Source of the DNA: Physcomitrium patens
Taxonomy: Eukaryota > Streptophyta > Bryopsida > Funariales > Funariaceae
Assembly: GCF_000002425.4 (NCBI RefSeq)
Contig: NC_037256.1
Location: 8,588,328 to 8,652,327 of the forward strand
Length of the DNA stretch: 64,000 nt
Reading direction: 5' to 3'
In this document: one piece after another, positions 23,401 through 35,900 of the stretch
Layout of the letters: each line of letters opens with the position of its first letter
Position numbering within the stretch: the first letter of the stretch is position 1
Notes under the pieces: generated by a model
The model's database searches: none
Told to the model about the DNA's origin: nothing
Seen by the model: only the letters and a program-made list of their open reading frames with translations
Position numbers and translations under genes: made by a program

Positions 23401-24664
23401 TGTCGTGTTGTAACACGAGTATACCTTGAAAATATAAAAAAAGGGGACTTTTATTAATGTTCAGTTACTTCAAATATTGGGAGCGACGACCAGTTTCAGT
23501 ACAAATATTGAGTGGCCAGGTTGAGTCACCCCGTTATAGTCAACCGAGGCATACTGAAATACTCCGTTCGATTCCAATAACTGGAGTCAACAGGAAGGAA
23601 AAGGACCAATTCACACGACGGATGAGCCTCGTTCGAAGAGCCAATTGGATCTAATTTGAGAATCCAATCCGGGTCTTCTTACCCAATATGAGACCTGAAT
23701 TGGCCGGGCAATCCAATACAGTCTAATTACGGGAAAATCCAGGTCTTACTACTGGCCTCAGCCAATCTGACGCGAAGGACCAATTTGATCCAATTACGGG
23801 AACATCCAGGTCTTACTACTGGACTCTTATCCAATATGAGACCTGAATTGGTCGGGCGACTCAATGTGGACTCGAGTACGGGGTTTCGATTCTGTTTCAG
23901 GCTGACCTATTCTCTGTGCCGTTTCAGGGAACGTTGTTTTTGGTAAATAGATTCTTAAAGGTAAAAACGGAGGAGAAAGCTCCGATGGCGAGAGCCAATT
24001 TCGGATCCAAGCTTGACGGTGGGAGCCAATTCTGGATCTAAGACGGAAGATTGAAGAAATTCAGAGGATAAGGTTAGGAGAGAGATATAGTTTTGGGAGG
24101 AAGTTTTTGAGAGGGGATTAGAGAGAGCTAGCTTCATGCTTCGGGTCGGAGAAGGAAAGACAGAGAATTGGATTTTTCTTCTTCATAAGATTTTGGGAAG
24201 ACTGAGGCAATCGTTGCTGAAGTCAATGTTGTAATGGTGAATCGAGATTTTTAATGAAGTGGATTTGATTACTCTTGACTATTTTGTGAAATCGAGTTAC
24301 GTCTGTGATGAAGAGTTAAAAGGGTGTCTATAGGATTGATTATGTGGAGTAAATGAAATTTATTGGATTAATCTAACAAGACAGTCAATGGATACAAGAT
24401 CGTAAGTACAAAGCAGTATCGAAGATTAACAGTTTGGGTTGTTCGGGGTTCTCTGTAACGTCTAAAGACCTACCGGCTGGGGCAAAAAAGGACTTCGACA
24501 AGCAGTCGAAGGGCATCCACATAGATTTACGGTGTATTCTTGCAGTCGTGTATATTCCAGCAATCAAAAACTGATAGACTGCTTGACTATTGACGAATCT
24601 CCATACTACCTTCTACAACCAGACGCCCGACGCGTTCTCAAGCAGAAAAGTACGTAATACGACA
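23401..24664 (+). repeat. 3' LTR of element C (1264 bp)
   Basis: TGTCGT...ACGACA, directly after the polypurine tract at 23388-23400. Three diverged tandem units start at 23683, 23762 and 23831 (CCAATATG/CCAATCTG). A perfect hairpin CTTCGACAAGCAGTCGAAG is at 24493-24511. It lacks the ~90-bp T/G-run block found in A and D. Comparison with the joined 5' LTR would date the insertion. Confidence 0.94.
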
Positions 24665-24668
24665 GCGT

Positions 24669-26271
24669 TTAATATACATTCTTCCAATACCCCTTTCAAA
24701 TTTGTTGTCGCTTCAATGTCAGAAAGTAGCTTATAAGCAATTGATTTGCCCTTATCTTTTGTCTCCCTTGATTTTCTTCCAATGATGCTGAGGTATCCTT
24801 TACAGGCAATTCTTGTGAAGTTGCCTCCCGAGCCTTGTCTCCTCGAGTTTGCCTCTTAGAAGAATTTCCTTCTCTAGTATCATCAAAATTTCCTCGTCTC
24901 TTTTCTTCCATCAAAGCTTCATGTTGGCTCTTAGCAATATATGCATGAACTGAAAGAGACTCAATAGGATCCTCCCAACCTGTTGCACCTCGTATTGTAG
25001 CTGCAATCCTCAAAAACGCTTCTCGAGGTAATTTCCCTTCTTGCATTATAGAAATGGCAGAAGCTCAAAACTCACTAGTTTCCGTACTTCCACCAAGGTC
25101 ATCATCTACTCTAGTACCATAACTTGCACTTTCTCGTGCTGCTGTTTCATGCTCTTTTAAGTAATTTTGAACCAATGCTCTCATTCTTCCCTTGCCAAAA
25201 TTGGTTTGAAGAAGATCCTCCCTATCTTTTAATGCTATCTTTCCATCTTTCCAGTAAATAATTCCTTGTCGTATCATATTATTAAATTCATTGCAATCTT
25301 TTCTAGTGTGTGAAGCATCATCACACCAAATGCATCTTTGTACATATCCTTGTTTTGAAACATTCTTCGAATTTTTTGTAGAAGTATTCTCTTCAAGTCT
25401 TGCCAATTTGATTTGAAGATCTCGCATTCCTCGTATAATTTCTTCCATCCCCATATCTGCTTTCTTTGATAAGGATATCGAAGGTTGAATTGTAGGCATT
25501 GTTGGTGGTGTTGTACGTATTGGAGCTTTGGGTGCTTGTATTGTTTTCGGAATATTGCTCCTATCTTTCCTCCTTTCTCTTTTTGTAAGCAACCCCACCG
25601 CATCTTCAACGTTCTTCCACTTCGTTGTCAATCCTTCATCTTCTTCTTTGTCTTCAAGAAGGAGTTCTAATTTCCCTTGCAATTCTCCATCAGCAGCTTG
25701 AAGAAATAGATCAACTTTGTTCGGCTCCAATGTCAATTTTTCTACTTTCAATAATTGAGAGTACTACCTCTCAAATTCCCTTAGTAGCTCTGTTACTTGT
25801 AAATTCTTATTAGGCCGTTCAATCCATTCCAGAAACAGCTTCTTAGTAACGCGATCAGCATCTTCCAAGAAATATTCATCTTTCAATGCATGTGAAAAAA
25901 CCTCCCATGAATTCCCATAACGATCCGTAATCGATGTAATATAGTTTCTTATCTCCGGTGTCGTAGCAAGTCCAAATAATTCAACCATTTTCTTCTCAGA
26001 AACCCGATTTAATTCCATTTCACGAACATAATATCTTAAATACCTTGAAATATTTCTTCCATCAAATTGATCAATTTTATTAACCACTGCTTACAATGCT
26101 TTAGTTGCCAAAGCTTCCTTTCGATCATTGCTTTGTTGTTGCTGCATTGATAATGAGAAGGCTTGAAACATACTAGCAATAGACGGATCCATGTGCATAC
26201 CTTGCCCTTTAGAAGAACCCCCACTTGAAACTCCTCCCAAAAATCCTTCAAAATTTTTATTTTTATTTTCC
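24669..26271 (-). pseudogene. gag of element B
   Basis: Starts at ATG 26271 (MENKNKNFEGF; a few codons upstream are also open). Pieces 24696-25046, 25065-25751, 25764-26087 and 26091-26297 are one frame with stops between. The separating codons include TGA after ISI near 25065 and stops at about 25764 and 26091 where other copies have coding triplets. The CCHC knuckle is intact near 25295-25340. At position 25435 B keeps the CGA (Arg) that became TGA in element A. Confidence 0.87.
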
Positions 26272-26344
26272 ATAAAAATAAAAATAAAATCAAACAAAAT
26301 CCAATACCTTCCACCTCAAGCTTTCACGTCGGGTTTAGTACTTT

Positions 26345-26827
26345 TGTCGTATTACGTACTTTCCTGCTCGAGAATGCGCCAAACGTCTGGCTGTAGAAGG
26401 TAGTATGGAGATTCGCTAATATTCAAGCAGTTTATCGGTTTTTGACTGGTGGAATATAAACAACTATAAGAATATACTATAAATCTATACGGATGTCCTT
26501 CAACTGCTCGTCGAAATCCTTTTTACCCCAGCCGGTAGGTCTCTAGACGTTACAAAGAACCCCGAACAATCCAAACTGCTAATCTTTGATACCGCTTTAT
26601 ACTCACGATCTTGTATCCACTGACTGTCTCGTTAGATTAACCCAATAAATTTCATTCACTCCGCATATTCAATCCTATAGACACCTTTTTAATTCTTCAT
26701 CACAGACGTAACTCGATTTCACAAAACAGTCAAGAATAATCAAACCCACTTCATTAAAAATCTCGATTCACCATTACAACACTGACTTCAGCAATGATTG
26801 CCTCAGTCTTCCCAAAACCCTATGAAG

Positions 26828-26859
<32 letters not shown>

Positions 26860-27577
26860 ATCCTCTGTCTTTTTTGCCCTCCTCGAAGCATGAAGCTCTT
26901 CGACCCTTCTCAAAAAACTATTCTCTCCAAAAAAAGAACTTCATTTCTTAACCTATCCTCCTTTTTAACCCTAATTCTCCCTCTTTCAAACCCTAGCCTC
27001 TGAATTTCTTCAATCTTCCATCTTGGATCCAGAATTGGCTCCCGCTGTCAGAGCTTTCTCCTCCGTTTTTACCTTTAAGAGATCCTTTTACCGAAAGGAC
27101 GTTCTCGGAACAGCACAAAGGATGGAACAGTCTGAAACGGAATCAGAACCCCCGTAATCGGGACCACATTGAGTCGCCCAACCAATTCAGGTCTCATATT
27201 GGCTAAGAGGCCCGTAGTAAGACCTAGATGTTCTCATAATTGGATCGCATTGGGTTGCCTGACCAATTCAGGTCTCATATTGGGTAAGAGGCCCGTAATA
27301 AGACCTAGATTGGATGTCTTGAAATTGGATCCAATTGGCTCTTCGAACCAGGTTCACCTGTCGTTGAATTGGTCCTTTCTCTTTCTGCTGACTCCCGTTA
27401 TTGGAATCAAATGGAATATTTCAATATGCCTTGGTTGACTATAACAGGATGACTGACCCTAGCCTCTCAGTATTTGCACTAGAATTGGTCGTTGTTCCCA
27501 ATATTTGAGGTAACTGAACATTAATAAAAGTCCCCTTTCTTTATATTTTCACGATATACTCGTGTTACAACACGACA
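26345..27577 (-). repeat. 5' LTR of element B (1233 bp)
   Basis: TGTCGT at 26345 to ACGACA at 27577. It is more decayed than the other LTRs: the hairpin near 26500 has lost pairing and a 26-30 base A run lies near 26828-26853. It belongs with the C-type LTRs (no A/D block). The PBS-like site just inside it (near 26325) has changed to TACTAAACCCGACGTG. Confidence 0.9.
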
Positions 27578-29906
27578 GTGCCAAGAAAAATATCTCATTA
27601 TTATAATATAATTTATATAATAATCAAATCAACAATCCATCTAAATAAAATAGCCAAAAGATATGTTGGATGTAGACCATTTCAATGTTGTATATTAGAA
27701 TATACTTGATAAGTTTCACACAATTTCATAAATAAAATCATATCTCAATACATATTTTTCTTCCAATATCATTCTTCAAGTTTAGCAAAAGTAGCCTTAA
27801 TTCTCCTATATCCTATCATAAACTATCATAAAATCTTTTTAGTAGTTTTTCTTGCTCTTCTTTATTTCTTCTCATTCATTATGGCATGTCAATTCCTTAC
27901 TTTGGTCTCTTCTATAAAATTCTATATATTTTTTATTTGTTTAAATATTTTTTAGATCAATTTTTTTATTTAGTCAAGATATTTAAATAATGATCAATAT
28001 TTGATAATTCTCTTCATAAAGCTCTGCAAAAAAAAATTGTATTCTTTGATAAGATTTGATATTAAATGAAATTTTGATCCAATATCATAAATATTTTTAA
28101 CTATGTTATCTTTTCTTTTATATCTTACTCAAGATGACATGTTTGCTATCAAATTATCTTTTCCAACATGTCTAAATTTTAAATTTAATGATTTAAAATA
28201 AGTAATTCATCTTAGTAATATTTGATTTTGAACAATTAATAATCATTTCAAGCAATGGCAAATAATATGTTTCAATTACTACCACTATACTAGTTAAATA
28301 ATTTTTTAAATTTTTTATAGATAAAAAAAATTCTATATTTCTTTTTTAATTCACAAATATATTCATTGACAAATACTTAAAATTTTAGCTCCAAATCAAA
28401 CTACAAATTTATTTTTACTTGAATCATCCTAATCTATAGTCTATTCAATAGCAATAAGATCAGTATTTATAATAAATATTACTTATCTATTATACTTATA
28501 GTCAATTCTTCTTAAAATTAGAAGTATCAATAATAATACCTTTAGCTTTTGCATTGCTTTAATATGCTTTTTTTTCATTTAAATGACAATCTTTATATAA
28601 TAATTTATACAATAAAGCTGCTATATGAGCATAATGAAGAATTCATATAATATAAAATACCCAAGCTCCTAAAAACCTACATACTTTAGATGAAGATTCA
28701 CATATATCCTTTATCCTTTTAATTACATCAACTTTGCTTGAATCTAATTTTTTCCCATAAAATCCATACAAATATCCAATAATAACAACTTCTTATATTT
28801 CAAATGTAGTTTTTGCTCCCAAAAGTGTAAAATTAACTTCTTTAAGTTGAATTAAAATCTTTTTATAATCTTATATATAATCAATAATATACTTGCAGCA
28901 CTTCTTTTCATCTAAAGACTCATCTTTTTCTCCTTCATTACATCCTTTAATAGAATTATCATCTAAAAAAGACTTATTTTTTCAAGAATGAAGTCTCTCA
29001 ATACCTTATTCATCCCATTCATCATATGTGCAATTGAATTTTCAGCATCCTTAAAAGAGTACTCAATTTAAGCAATTCAAGAAGTGTTTTCATTATTGTT
29101 AGATCTCTAGTTCCATATGCAATTTGAAATTGATCATAATCCAAATATAAATCATCCATTGAATAAATTATCTTTTTTACAAATGCTTCAGTAAATTCAT
29201 CTATTAAAAGTCCTATACCTACATTTCTACTAGTTTTTGCATTTATTAGTTGCATATCTTGAATAAATTATAATGATTCATTTTTTTAGGCACTATAAAT
29301 CAACAACTAGAATATGGAGCAAAAAAAAGCTTGAATATCTTTATTTGCATCTTTTCTTTCAATAATTCTACTAATTTAAGGAAGTGTGTCTTTAGCACAA
29401 AAATTAGCTTTATATTCTAAAGTAAATATAGTATTATAAAGATAACTATAAGAGCAACAATATTAGGATCCACTCATCATATTTTATTAGGTCCAGAGAC
29501 AAATGATTTATCTTATTTTCAAAGTATTTCTTTAAAATATTTAATTTTTATTGGTAATAAAGAACCATTACATTTAATCTTCAATTCTTCAAAAATATCT
29601 TTTATAAATTGATTTTCAATATTCTTTGAATCTTTTAAACTGTCTTCTTTTGATGCTTCTTTAATTTTTTCTATAGAATCTTTTGATAAAAGATTGAGAA
29701 TAAGTTCTATTTTCTTATCTATTATTTTATATTTTATTTTTAGAATAACTTTTGGTCCTTGAAAAGACTCAAGAATAAAAAAACCTCCTTTGATTGAATC
29801 TCTATAATCTTATCGTCATCTCTTAATTCAATAGATGTAATTAATCTTTTAATCTTTTTTTTTTCATAAATACCTAAAATCCTTTCATCATCTTCTAATG
29901 TTTCTA

Positions 29907-29919
<13 letters not shown>

Positions 29920-29957
<38 letters not shown>
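29920..29957. repeat. (AT)n microsatellite in element E
   Basis: Uninterrupted AT dinucleotides inside the decayed PR-RT linker of element E, where other copies carry lysine-rich coding sequence. Confidence 0.95.
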
Positions 29958-29959
<2 letters not shown>

Positions 29960-31569
29960 AATCTTTAATTTTCTTATATATAATGATTTTATTTTTAAAA
30001 ATACTAATGAAGCTTGCATCAAAGGTACCTATATCTTAAAAAAGTATATTTTCTTTTGTACATCTATAATTCCACTTTGCAGTGGTGTTTTTTCAAAATC
30101 CTTAAATTTTTCAACAATTCTTGGCAATGATTTCTCTCTCAACCTATCTCAATTTTGTTTATGATTAAGAGGCATAATTAAAAATTTTATTACTCTTTTT
30201 CCATCTCACTACGTATTTAGGCATAGGCTAAATCATCATTAAATACTTTTGTTTATATCTGTGGTATTATAATATATAATTGTCTTAAAGTCATTGGATA
30301 AGATTTTATATCTTAAACAAAAAAATATTGCTTTGTTGCAACATCTTCAATCTGGATTTTAACACCTACGAAAGTTCCATATAATTCACTTCTTATATTA
30401 TTAGCTCTTCATATTATCCATCTATACTCCATATCAATTCATCACATCTACTTCTTATAAAGATCTTTAGACATAAGATTTATTTCAAAACCATAATCAA
30501 TTAAAAGAACAACTCGTTCTTCTATATCTCCTATCTTCACAAATACTTTTGTAGTTTCTCTTGTCTAATGCTTTTGAATATAATGGCTTAAAGCTTCTAT
30601 TTCCTTGTGACTATAATCCTCAAAATATATTTTTTGATTATAACCATTTTTTTTACTTAGTGATTTGTTGTAATAATTATCAATCTCTTCTTTATACTTG
30701 TATATCTTTGCATCAATAGCATGACTTATTCCAACTTTACCTATTGTTTGTCTCTTTTTTTAATATTATCAATAATAATATCATAAAATTTATTCTTTAT
30801 AATTCTTAAAATCTCTTTTAATGTGAATCCTATCTAATAATTAGTATATGTTCTTTCAACACCCTCTTTAAATTTGTTACTACTTCAATATCAAAAAATA
30901 ATTTATAAGAAATTAATTAATTAATTAATTAATTTTTTTCTTTTCAATGTTGTTGAAGTATCTTTCATGGACAATTCTTGTGAAGTTGTCTCATAAGCCT
31001 TGTCTCTTCAAGTTTGTTTCTTAGAAATATTTTCTTTTCTTATATTATCAAAAAAATTCTTTTCTTTTCTTCTATCAAGGTTTCATATTGATTTTTAGTA
31101 ATATATATGAACTAAAAGAGCTTCTATAAGATCTTTTTAACTTATTGCACTACATATTATAGCTACAATTTTTAATAATTCTTCTCAAGACATTTTTTCC
31201 ATCTTATATTATAAAAATAATAAAATTCAAAAATCCACTTATTTCTATATTTCTATCAAAGTCATCATCTATCCTAGTACCATAACTTGCACTTTCTTAT
31301 ATTATTATTCTATGTACTACTAAACAATCTTGAATCAATGCTTTTATACTTCTTTTGCCAAAATTCTTTTAAAGGAGGTTTTTTATATCTTTTAATTCTT
31401 TTCTATCTTTTTATAAAATAACTATTAATTGTATCATATCATTAAATTCATTGAAATCTTTCTCAATATAATAAGTATTATTATATAAATTGCATCTTTG
31501 TGTATACTCTTATTTAGAAATAGCCTTCAAATTCTTTTTAGGATTTTTTTCTTCAAGTATTACCAATTG

Positions 31570-31675
31570 CAAGATCCTATATCCCACATATAAATTCTTG
31601 AATTTCTATCAAAGTCATCAAATTGATTTCAAGATCCTATATCCCACATATAAATTCTTGAATTTTTGTATCTTC
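31570..31675. repeat. 60-bp tandem duplication in gag of element E
   Basis: CAAGATCCTATATCCCACAT and the following ~25 bp occur at 31570 and again at 31630, 60 bp apart, almost identical. No other copy of the family has it, so it arose after E was inserted. Confidence 0.9.
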
Positions 31676-32180
31676 TTTTTTTGATGTAGATGCTAGAAAT
31701 TAAATAATAAGCCTTATTGATTGTATTGTATACACTTTAATTTTAGATGCTTATATAATTCTTGGAATATTGAGCTTATCTTTTCTTCTTTCTTTTTTTA
31801 TAAGAAAATTCACTATAACTCCAATATTTTTCTACTTTGTTGTCAATCCTTCATCTTCTTCTTTATTTTGAAGAAGGAATTCTAATTTTTTTTATAATTC
31901 TCTATTGAAAATTTGAAGAAATAATTCAATCTTATTTGGTTCCAATAATAACTTCTCCACCTTTCATAATTTAAAATACTACCTTTGAAACTCCCTTAAT
32001 AGCTCTATTGCTTGTAAATTCTTATTAAGCTGCTCAATCTATTATAGATATAATTTCTTAATAATACAATCAAAGTCCTCTATAATTATTTTTTTCTTAA
32101 TGCATATAAAATTGCCTCACATGAACTCCATAATGCTTCATAATTGATATAATATATTCTTTTATCTTTAATACTAAATA

Positions 32181-33391
32181 TAAAGGTAAATTTCACCCTT
32201 CAAGTCAAATTAAAAGATGGCCTCAATTAAGAGTTGCTTGTAATTAGTAGTGTGAAGTAAAGGAAGAAAATAGCAATAATAAAAGAAGACCAAATATAAA
32301 ACAAATGAAATAAAAAAAATCAAGAAATTATACAATCTAAAACTTGATCCCATTCTATTCACTAAATTTTTACCTAATTAAAAATTAAAATTAAAAATTA
32401 AAAAATCTATTTTTATAAATATAATTTTTCTATTTTTCTATTTCTATAAGAAACATATAAATCCAAATTATTATAGATAAGTAATGAAGGTTTAAACATA
32501 ATAAATATATAAATAAAAAGTTAAGTGAAAATATTTTATCTTAAAGATAATTTGTTTGTAGATTAAGGATTTGAGCCTCACTAAAGCTCACATGTAGTAT
32601 ATATGGGTGTCTAAGAGAGGCCATGAGGCCTTAGACTTAACTTCCTAACTACCTTCAAGGTGCTACAACCCATATGGGATTTGTGCACCTCCTTTTTTTA
32701 CAAGGACTATACTAGCTATTGGTCTTCCTAATTTCTACTAATAGATCTAGTATTTTTATATTTTTGACTTCACCATAGTATTCAAAAATATCCAATTAGC
32801 TTAGAAATCTTGTGTGGCCTTCAAATCTTGCTCCATTTTTTTATAATGGCTCCCAATATAATTAAATTTATTTTTACCAAAGTCTTAAAAATTACTCAAA
32901 TTTTTAAATAAATTTTAAATAAATTCTAAAAAAATTTATAATAATTTTATAATATTAATATAATTTTAAGGCTATAATTTTTTATCTTGATAATTTTTTA
33001 TAATAAGAAAATTAATTTAAATCCACTATAAATCCTATTTTCTAAATAAATAACTAAATAGACATGAGGTTCTTTTTTATGCTTTTTCTAAGTATTAAGT
33101 AATATTTATAGTTCTTTATAAGTAATACAAATAGATAGAAGGCCAATATAAATATTGATCTTAATAAATAATCCTTAATACTTAATAATAAGTAAAAATA
33201 TTAAATCAACTAAGATAATTACCTTTAAGACTTACTAAGACTCCATTTCTACAACTAACATTCTAATTTTTTATTTGTGTAAATATTTCTATACTACTTA
33301 CCATATATTATGATTTTAAGTACTCTAAATTCATCTTTTTGTCTTATAACAACTAATGATTCAATTTGATGACTTATACCATGGCAATCTT
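32181..33391. mobile_element. unidentified ~1.2-kb insertion in gag of element E
   Basis: The gag homology stops at 32180 (...ACTAAATA) and resumes at about 33397. The inserted DNA has no match to other copies and is bounded by AAATA on both sides (32176-32180 and 33392-33396), a likely 5-bp target duplication. It holds no coding potential I can see and no clear terminal inverted repeat. A short hairpin (GGCCATGAGGCC) lies near 32617. It could be a solo LTR or a non-autonomous element. Confidence 0.6.
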
Positions 33392-33835
33392 AAATAACTA
33401 AATTATTTTTTTTTCAAAAACTGAATTCAATTTTATATCCCACATATTACATCTTATATGCTTTGAAACGTCTCTTCCATCAAATTGGTCAATGTTTTTA
33501 ACCATTTCTTATAATGCTTTGGTTGCCAAAACTTCTATGTGGTCATTGCTTTACTATTGCTACATAAATAATGTAAAAGTTTAAAACATGCTTGCAATGG
33601 TTGGATACATGTATATATCTTATTCTTTAGTAGAAATTCTACTAGAAGCTCTATTTGAAGCTCCACTAGAAGCTCCTTGTATAGCTCCTTCAAAACTTTG
33701 GTTGTTATTCTTCATTAAATCAAAATAAAAATAAACAAATTTCAAAACCTTCCACCTCAAGCTTTCATGTCGAGTTCACAACTTATGTTGTATTATGTGA
33801 AGTCTACTTGAGAATGCATTGGATGCCTAGCTATG

Positions 33836-34430
33836 AACAAAAAATAAAACTTATAACAAGATAATTCTAAAATCTCTCATAGAATTCTAAATAAAATCTA
33901 ATTAAAATATAATAATGCTAATCAATCTTTAATTAAATTTAAAAGAAGTCTTAAGAACTTACAAAAGAAACATAAAGAAATAATAAATTAACCTTAATTT
34001 AATATATATATTATAAAAAATTTAAAGAAATATCAAAAATAAATATCTTAATTGTACTCTAATCAAACCTTAATGTAGCCTTCAACAAATCCTTATAAAA
34101 TCCTAAATCAATCCTTATCAAATTTTAAACCAAATTCTAGGCTAAATCCTAATTAAAATCCTAATGATCTTTATCAAATTTTTGTTAAATTTTAATAAAA
34201 TCCTAATAAAATTCTAAATTTTAGATCAATTTTAATCAAATTCTAAGTAAATTCTTAATCAAATCTTTAACAAATTCTAATCAAATCTTAGTCAAATCTT
34301 AATCAAATTTTAGTCAAATTTTAATTAAATCCTAAATAAATCCTAATAAAATTTTGGATCCTAAATTAATCTTAATCAATCTTTAATCAAATCTTAAATC
34401 TTAAATAATTCTAAATAATCCAATATCAAA
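33836..34430. repeat. degenerate AT-rich short-repeat tract
   Basis: About 600 bp of loosely repeated AATCAAATTCTAA/AAATCCTAAT-type words with variable spacing, directly after the truncated LTR of element E. No reading frame or gene is visible. Confidence 0.6.
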
Positions 34431-35400
34431 TTAGAAATTTAATAATTAATGATTGAATCATTGATTTTGGTTCAAAAATTATATATCTTATAATAAATAA
34501 GTAAGCAAGAAATAGTAAATATTTGAAGAAGATCACATATACCAATTTCAAGAAAAACTTCCAAAACCTCTTGATTCTTAGGTGTCCTCCTTCTTTGACT
34601 TGAACATTGATCATTCAATAAAGAATTTTTCTTGCTAAACTATTCAATTACTCTATAATTTAGGTTATTTATAGATATTCAAGTCTAAATTTCTTTTATT
34701 AATTTTTGCTTCAATAAAATTAATAAATATTACAAGATTGCAAAATTTCTCATTGATCCTAAATTTAAATTATTTGAGATCTTACAAAAATCCTACAAAA
34801 ATCCTCATATGATTTAATTTAACCTCTTAATTGACCTCAAATTTTTCACACACATTTACAACAAGTACAACAACAAACTATCCAATTTTCACTTGTACTT
34901 ATACTATGAAATTCACAAAATCTTAAAATTTATAAAATTATTTTTATTTCTCAAAATCTAAATCTACCAAGTACATTATTAACTTTGAAAATTCCTAAAA
35001 ATTTCAATATCAATTCAAACAATATGAAACTAATAATAAAAAAATTCTTTAAGTTTGTTTTCAAATCCTACTATTTAATTCACAAAAATATTCTAGAATT
35101 GCCATAGGTATGTGGTTTTGTACCTTGAAATTTGGTTTTGATCCAAGTTAACAACTAGTCCTCTTTAAATATTAACTTTTTATTAATTTGACGTAATTTT
35201 TGTATTAATATTTTATTAATTCTCTCTTAAATATGCTTATATTAATTTCTTATCTTATTTATTTTGATTTGGCTCATTTATACCTCTAAAAAATAAATAG
35301 ACTTTTCTTTTGTAAAAGATAATATTAAGATTAAATTTTTTACTACCTTTCTATAATTTATCATTATTTTTCTATTATATCTTTCTACTAGGCTCTTTTA
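34431..35400. other. AT-rich intergenic stretch
   Basis: Very AT-rich sequence with no recognisable gene or element. It may contain the decayed 3' LTR of element F, but no boundary can be set. Confidence 0.5.
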
Positions 35401-35409
35401 TAATAATAT

Positions 35410-35900
35410 CCATATTTTTATTTTCTACCATATAGTCATATTAGCACATGACACCACCTTGAGTCTAAGACTTCTTCTACTTCAATCTCTTCATCATTAT
35501 CCACTTCTATAGGAAGAGGTGAAATTTGTCTTTTTTCTAAGATATTCATTGTCCTATATGGCTCAAAAAGAGACACTTGAAATATAGGATGGATCTTCAT
35601 TGATTCCAATAAATTTACTTGATAGGCAACACAATTGATTTATTCACAAATAGAAAATGTTCCAAATCTCTAATAATCCAACTTGTCACAAAGACAGCTA
35701 GTCTTGATATTACAAGAAAATAACCATATCTTGTTGCCAATATAGAATTGAGGTTGCTCCTTGTAATATGCATCTACATTGATCTTTTTCATTCTTCAGC
35801 TTCTTTTAATTATATCTTCATAGATGTATAGAGCTCATGTAAATGATTTCTGAAATTCCCTACTAAAAGATTATGAACTTTTAAAAAGTCAAAAATATCA
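35410..35900 (-). pseudogene. integrase C-terminus and chromodomain start of element F
   Basis: Translated on the minus strand, the stretch around 35510-35640 gives KIHPIFQVSLFEPY, the usual (H)PVFHVSxL-PY element that ends Ty3 integrases. EIEVEEVLDSR at 35463-35495 follows, the first strand of a chromodomain. The remainder of the chromodomain is too decayed to follow. A chromodomain would have directed insertion to particular chromatin. Confidence 0.78.

Larger units (their letters stand above)
14890..24664 (+). mobile_element. Ty3/gypsy LTR retrotransposon, element C (complete, nested solo LTR inside)
   Basis: The only copy with both ends in the window. The 5' LTR is 14890-17420 (interrupted), internal region 17421-23400, 3' LTR 23401-24664, flanked by the 4-bp duplication GCGT (14886-14889 and 24665-24668). 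It sits in the gag/protease junction of element B in the opposite orientation. Gag and pol contain many stops, mostly Trp or Gln codons changed to TAG or TAA, plus a one-base deletion in RNase H, so it cannot encode its own proteins now. Confidence 0.95.
24665..27577 (-). mobile_element. element B, 5' portion (gag and 5' LTR)
   Basis: Continuation of element B after the C insertion: the gag C terminus starts exactly where 14889 stopped, apart from the duplicated GCGT. It ends with its 5' LTR at 27577. The next bases (GTGC, then decayed integrase) belong to element E, so B is inserted in E. Confidence 0.92.
27578..33835 (-). mobile_element. decayed Ty3/gypsy element E (same family, AT-degraded)
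   Basis: Collinear with elements A-C on the minus strand, from integrase (27578) through RNase H, RT (LIDEFTEAFVKKIIYSMDDLY at 29140-29200 is recognisable), linker, protease and gag to ATG 33715. A decayed PBS-like site and the first ~50 bp of an LTR (TGTTGT..., 33786-33835) follow. Almost every CpG has become TG or CA and stops are everywhere. The LTR then breaks off; what truncated it is not visible. The integrase C terminus must lie beyond the B/D/A nest, outside the window. Confidence 0.88.

Noticed and set aside
1..27577. CRISPR-like or direct-repeat arrays from the repeated blocks
   Set aside because: All long repeats are LTRs or gag-pol copies; there are no regularly spaced short repeats with unique spacers.
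27578..33835. Repeat-induced point mutation (RIP) as in fungi
   Set aside because: The transition bias looks similar, but the plant-specific PLATZ gene places the window in a plant, where deamination of methylated cytosine explains it.
33836..34430. Decayed interstitial telomere repeat (AAATCCTAA words resemble CCCTAAA after C-to-T decay)
   Set aside because: Spacing is irregular and many words do not fit a 7-bp period; a generic AT-rich repeat is simpler.
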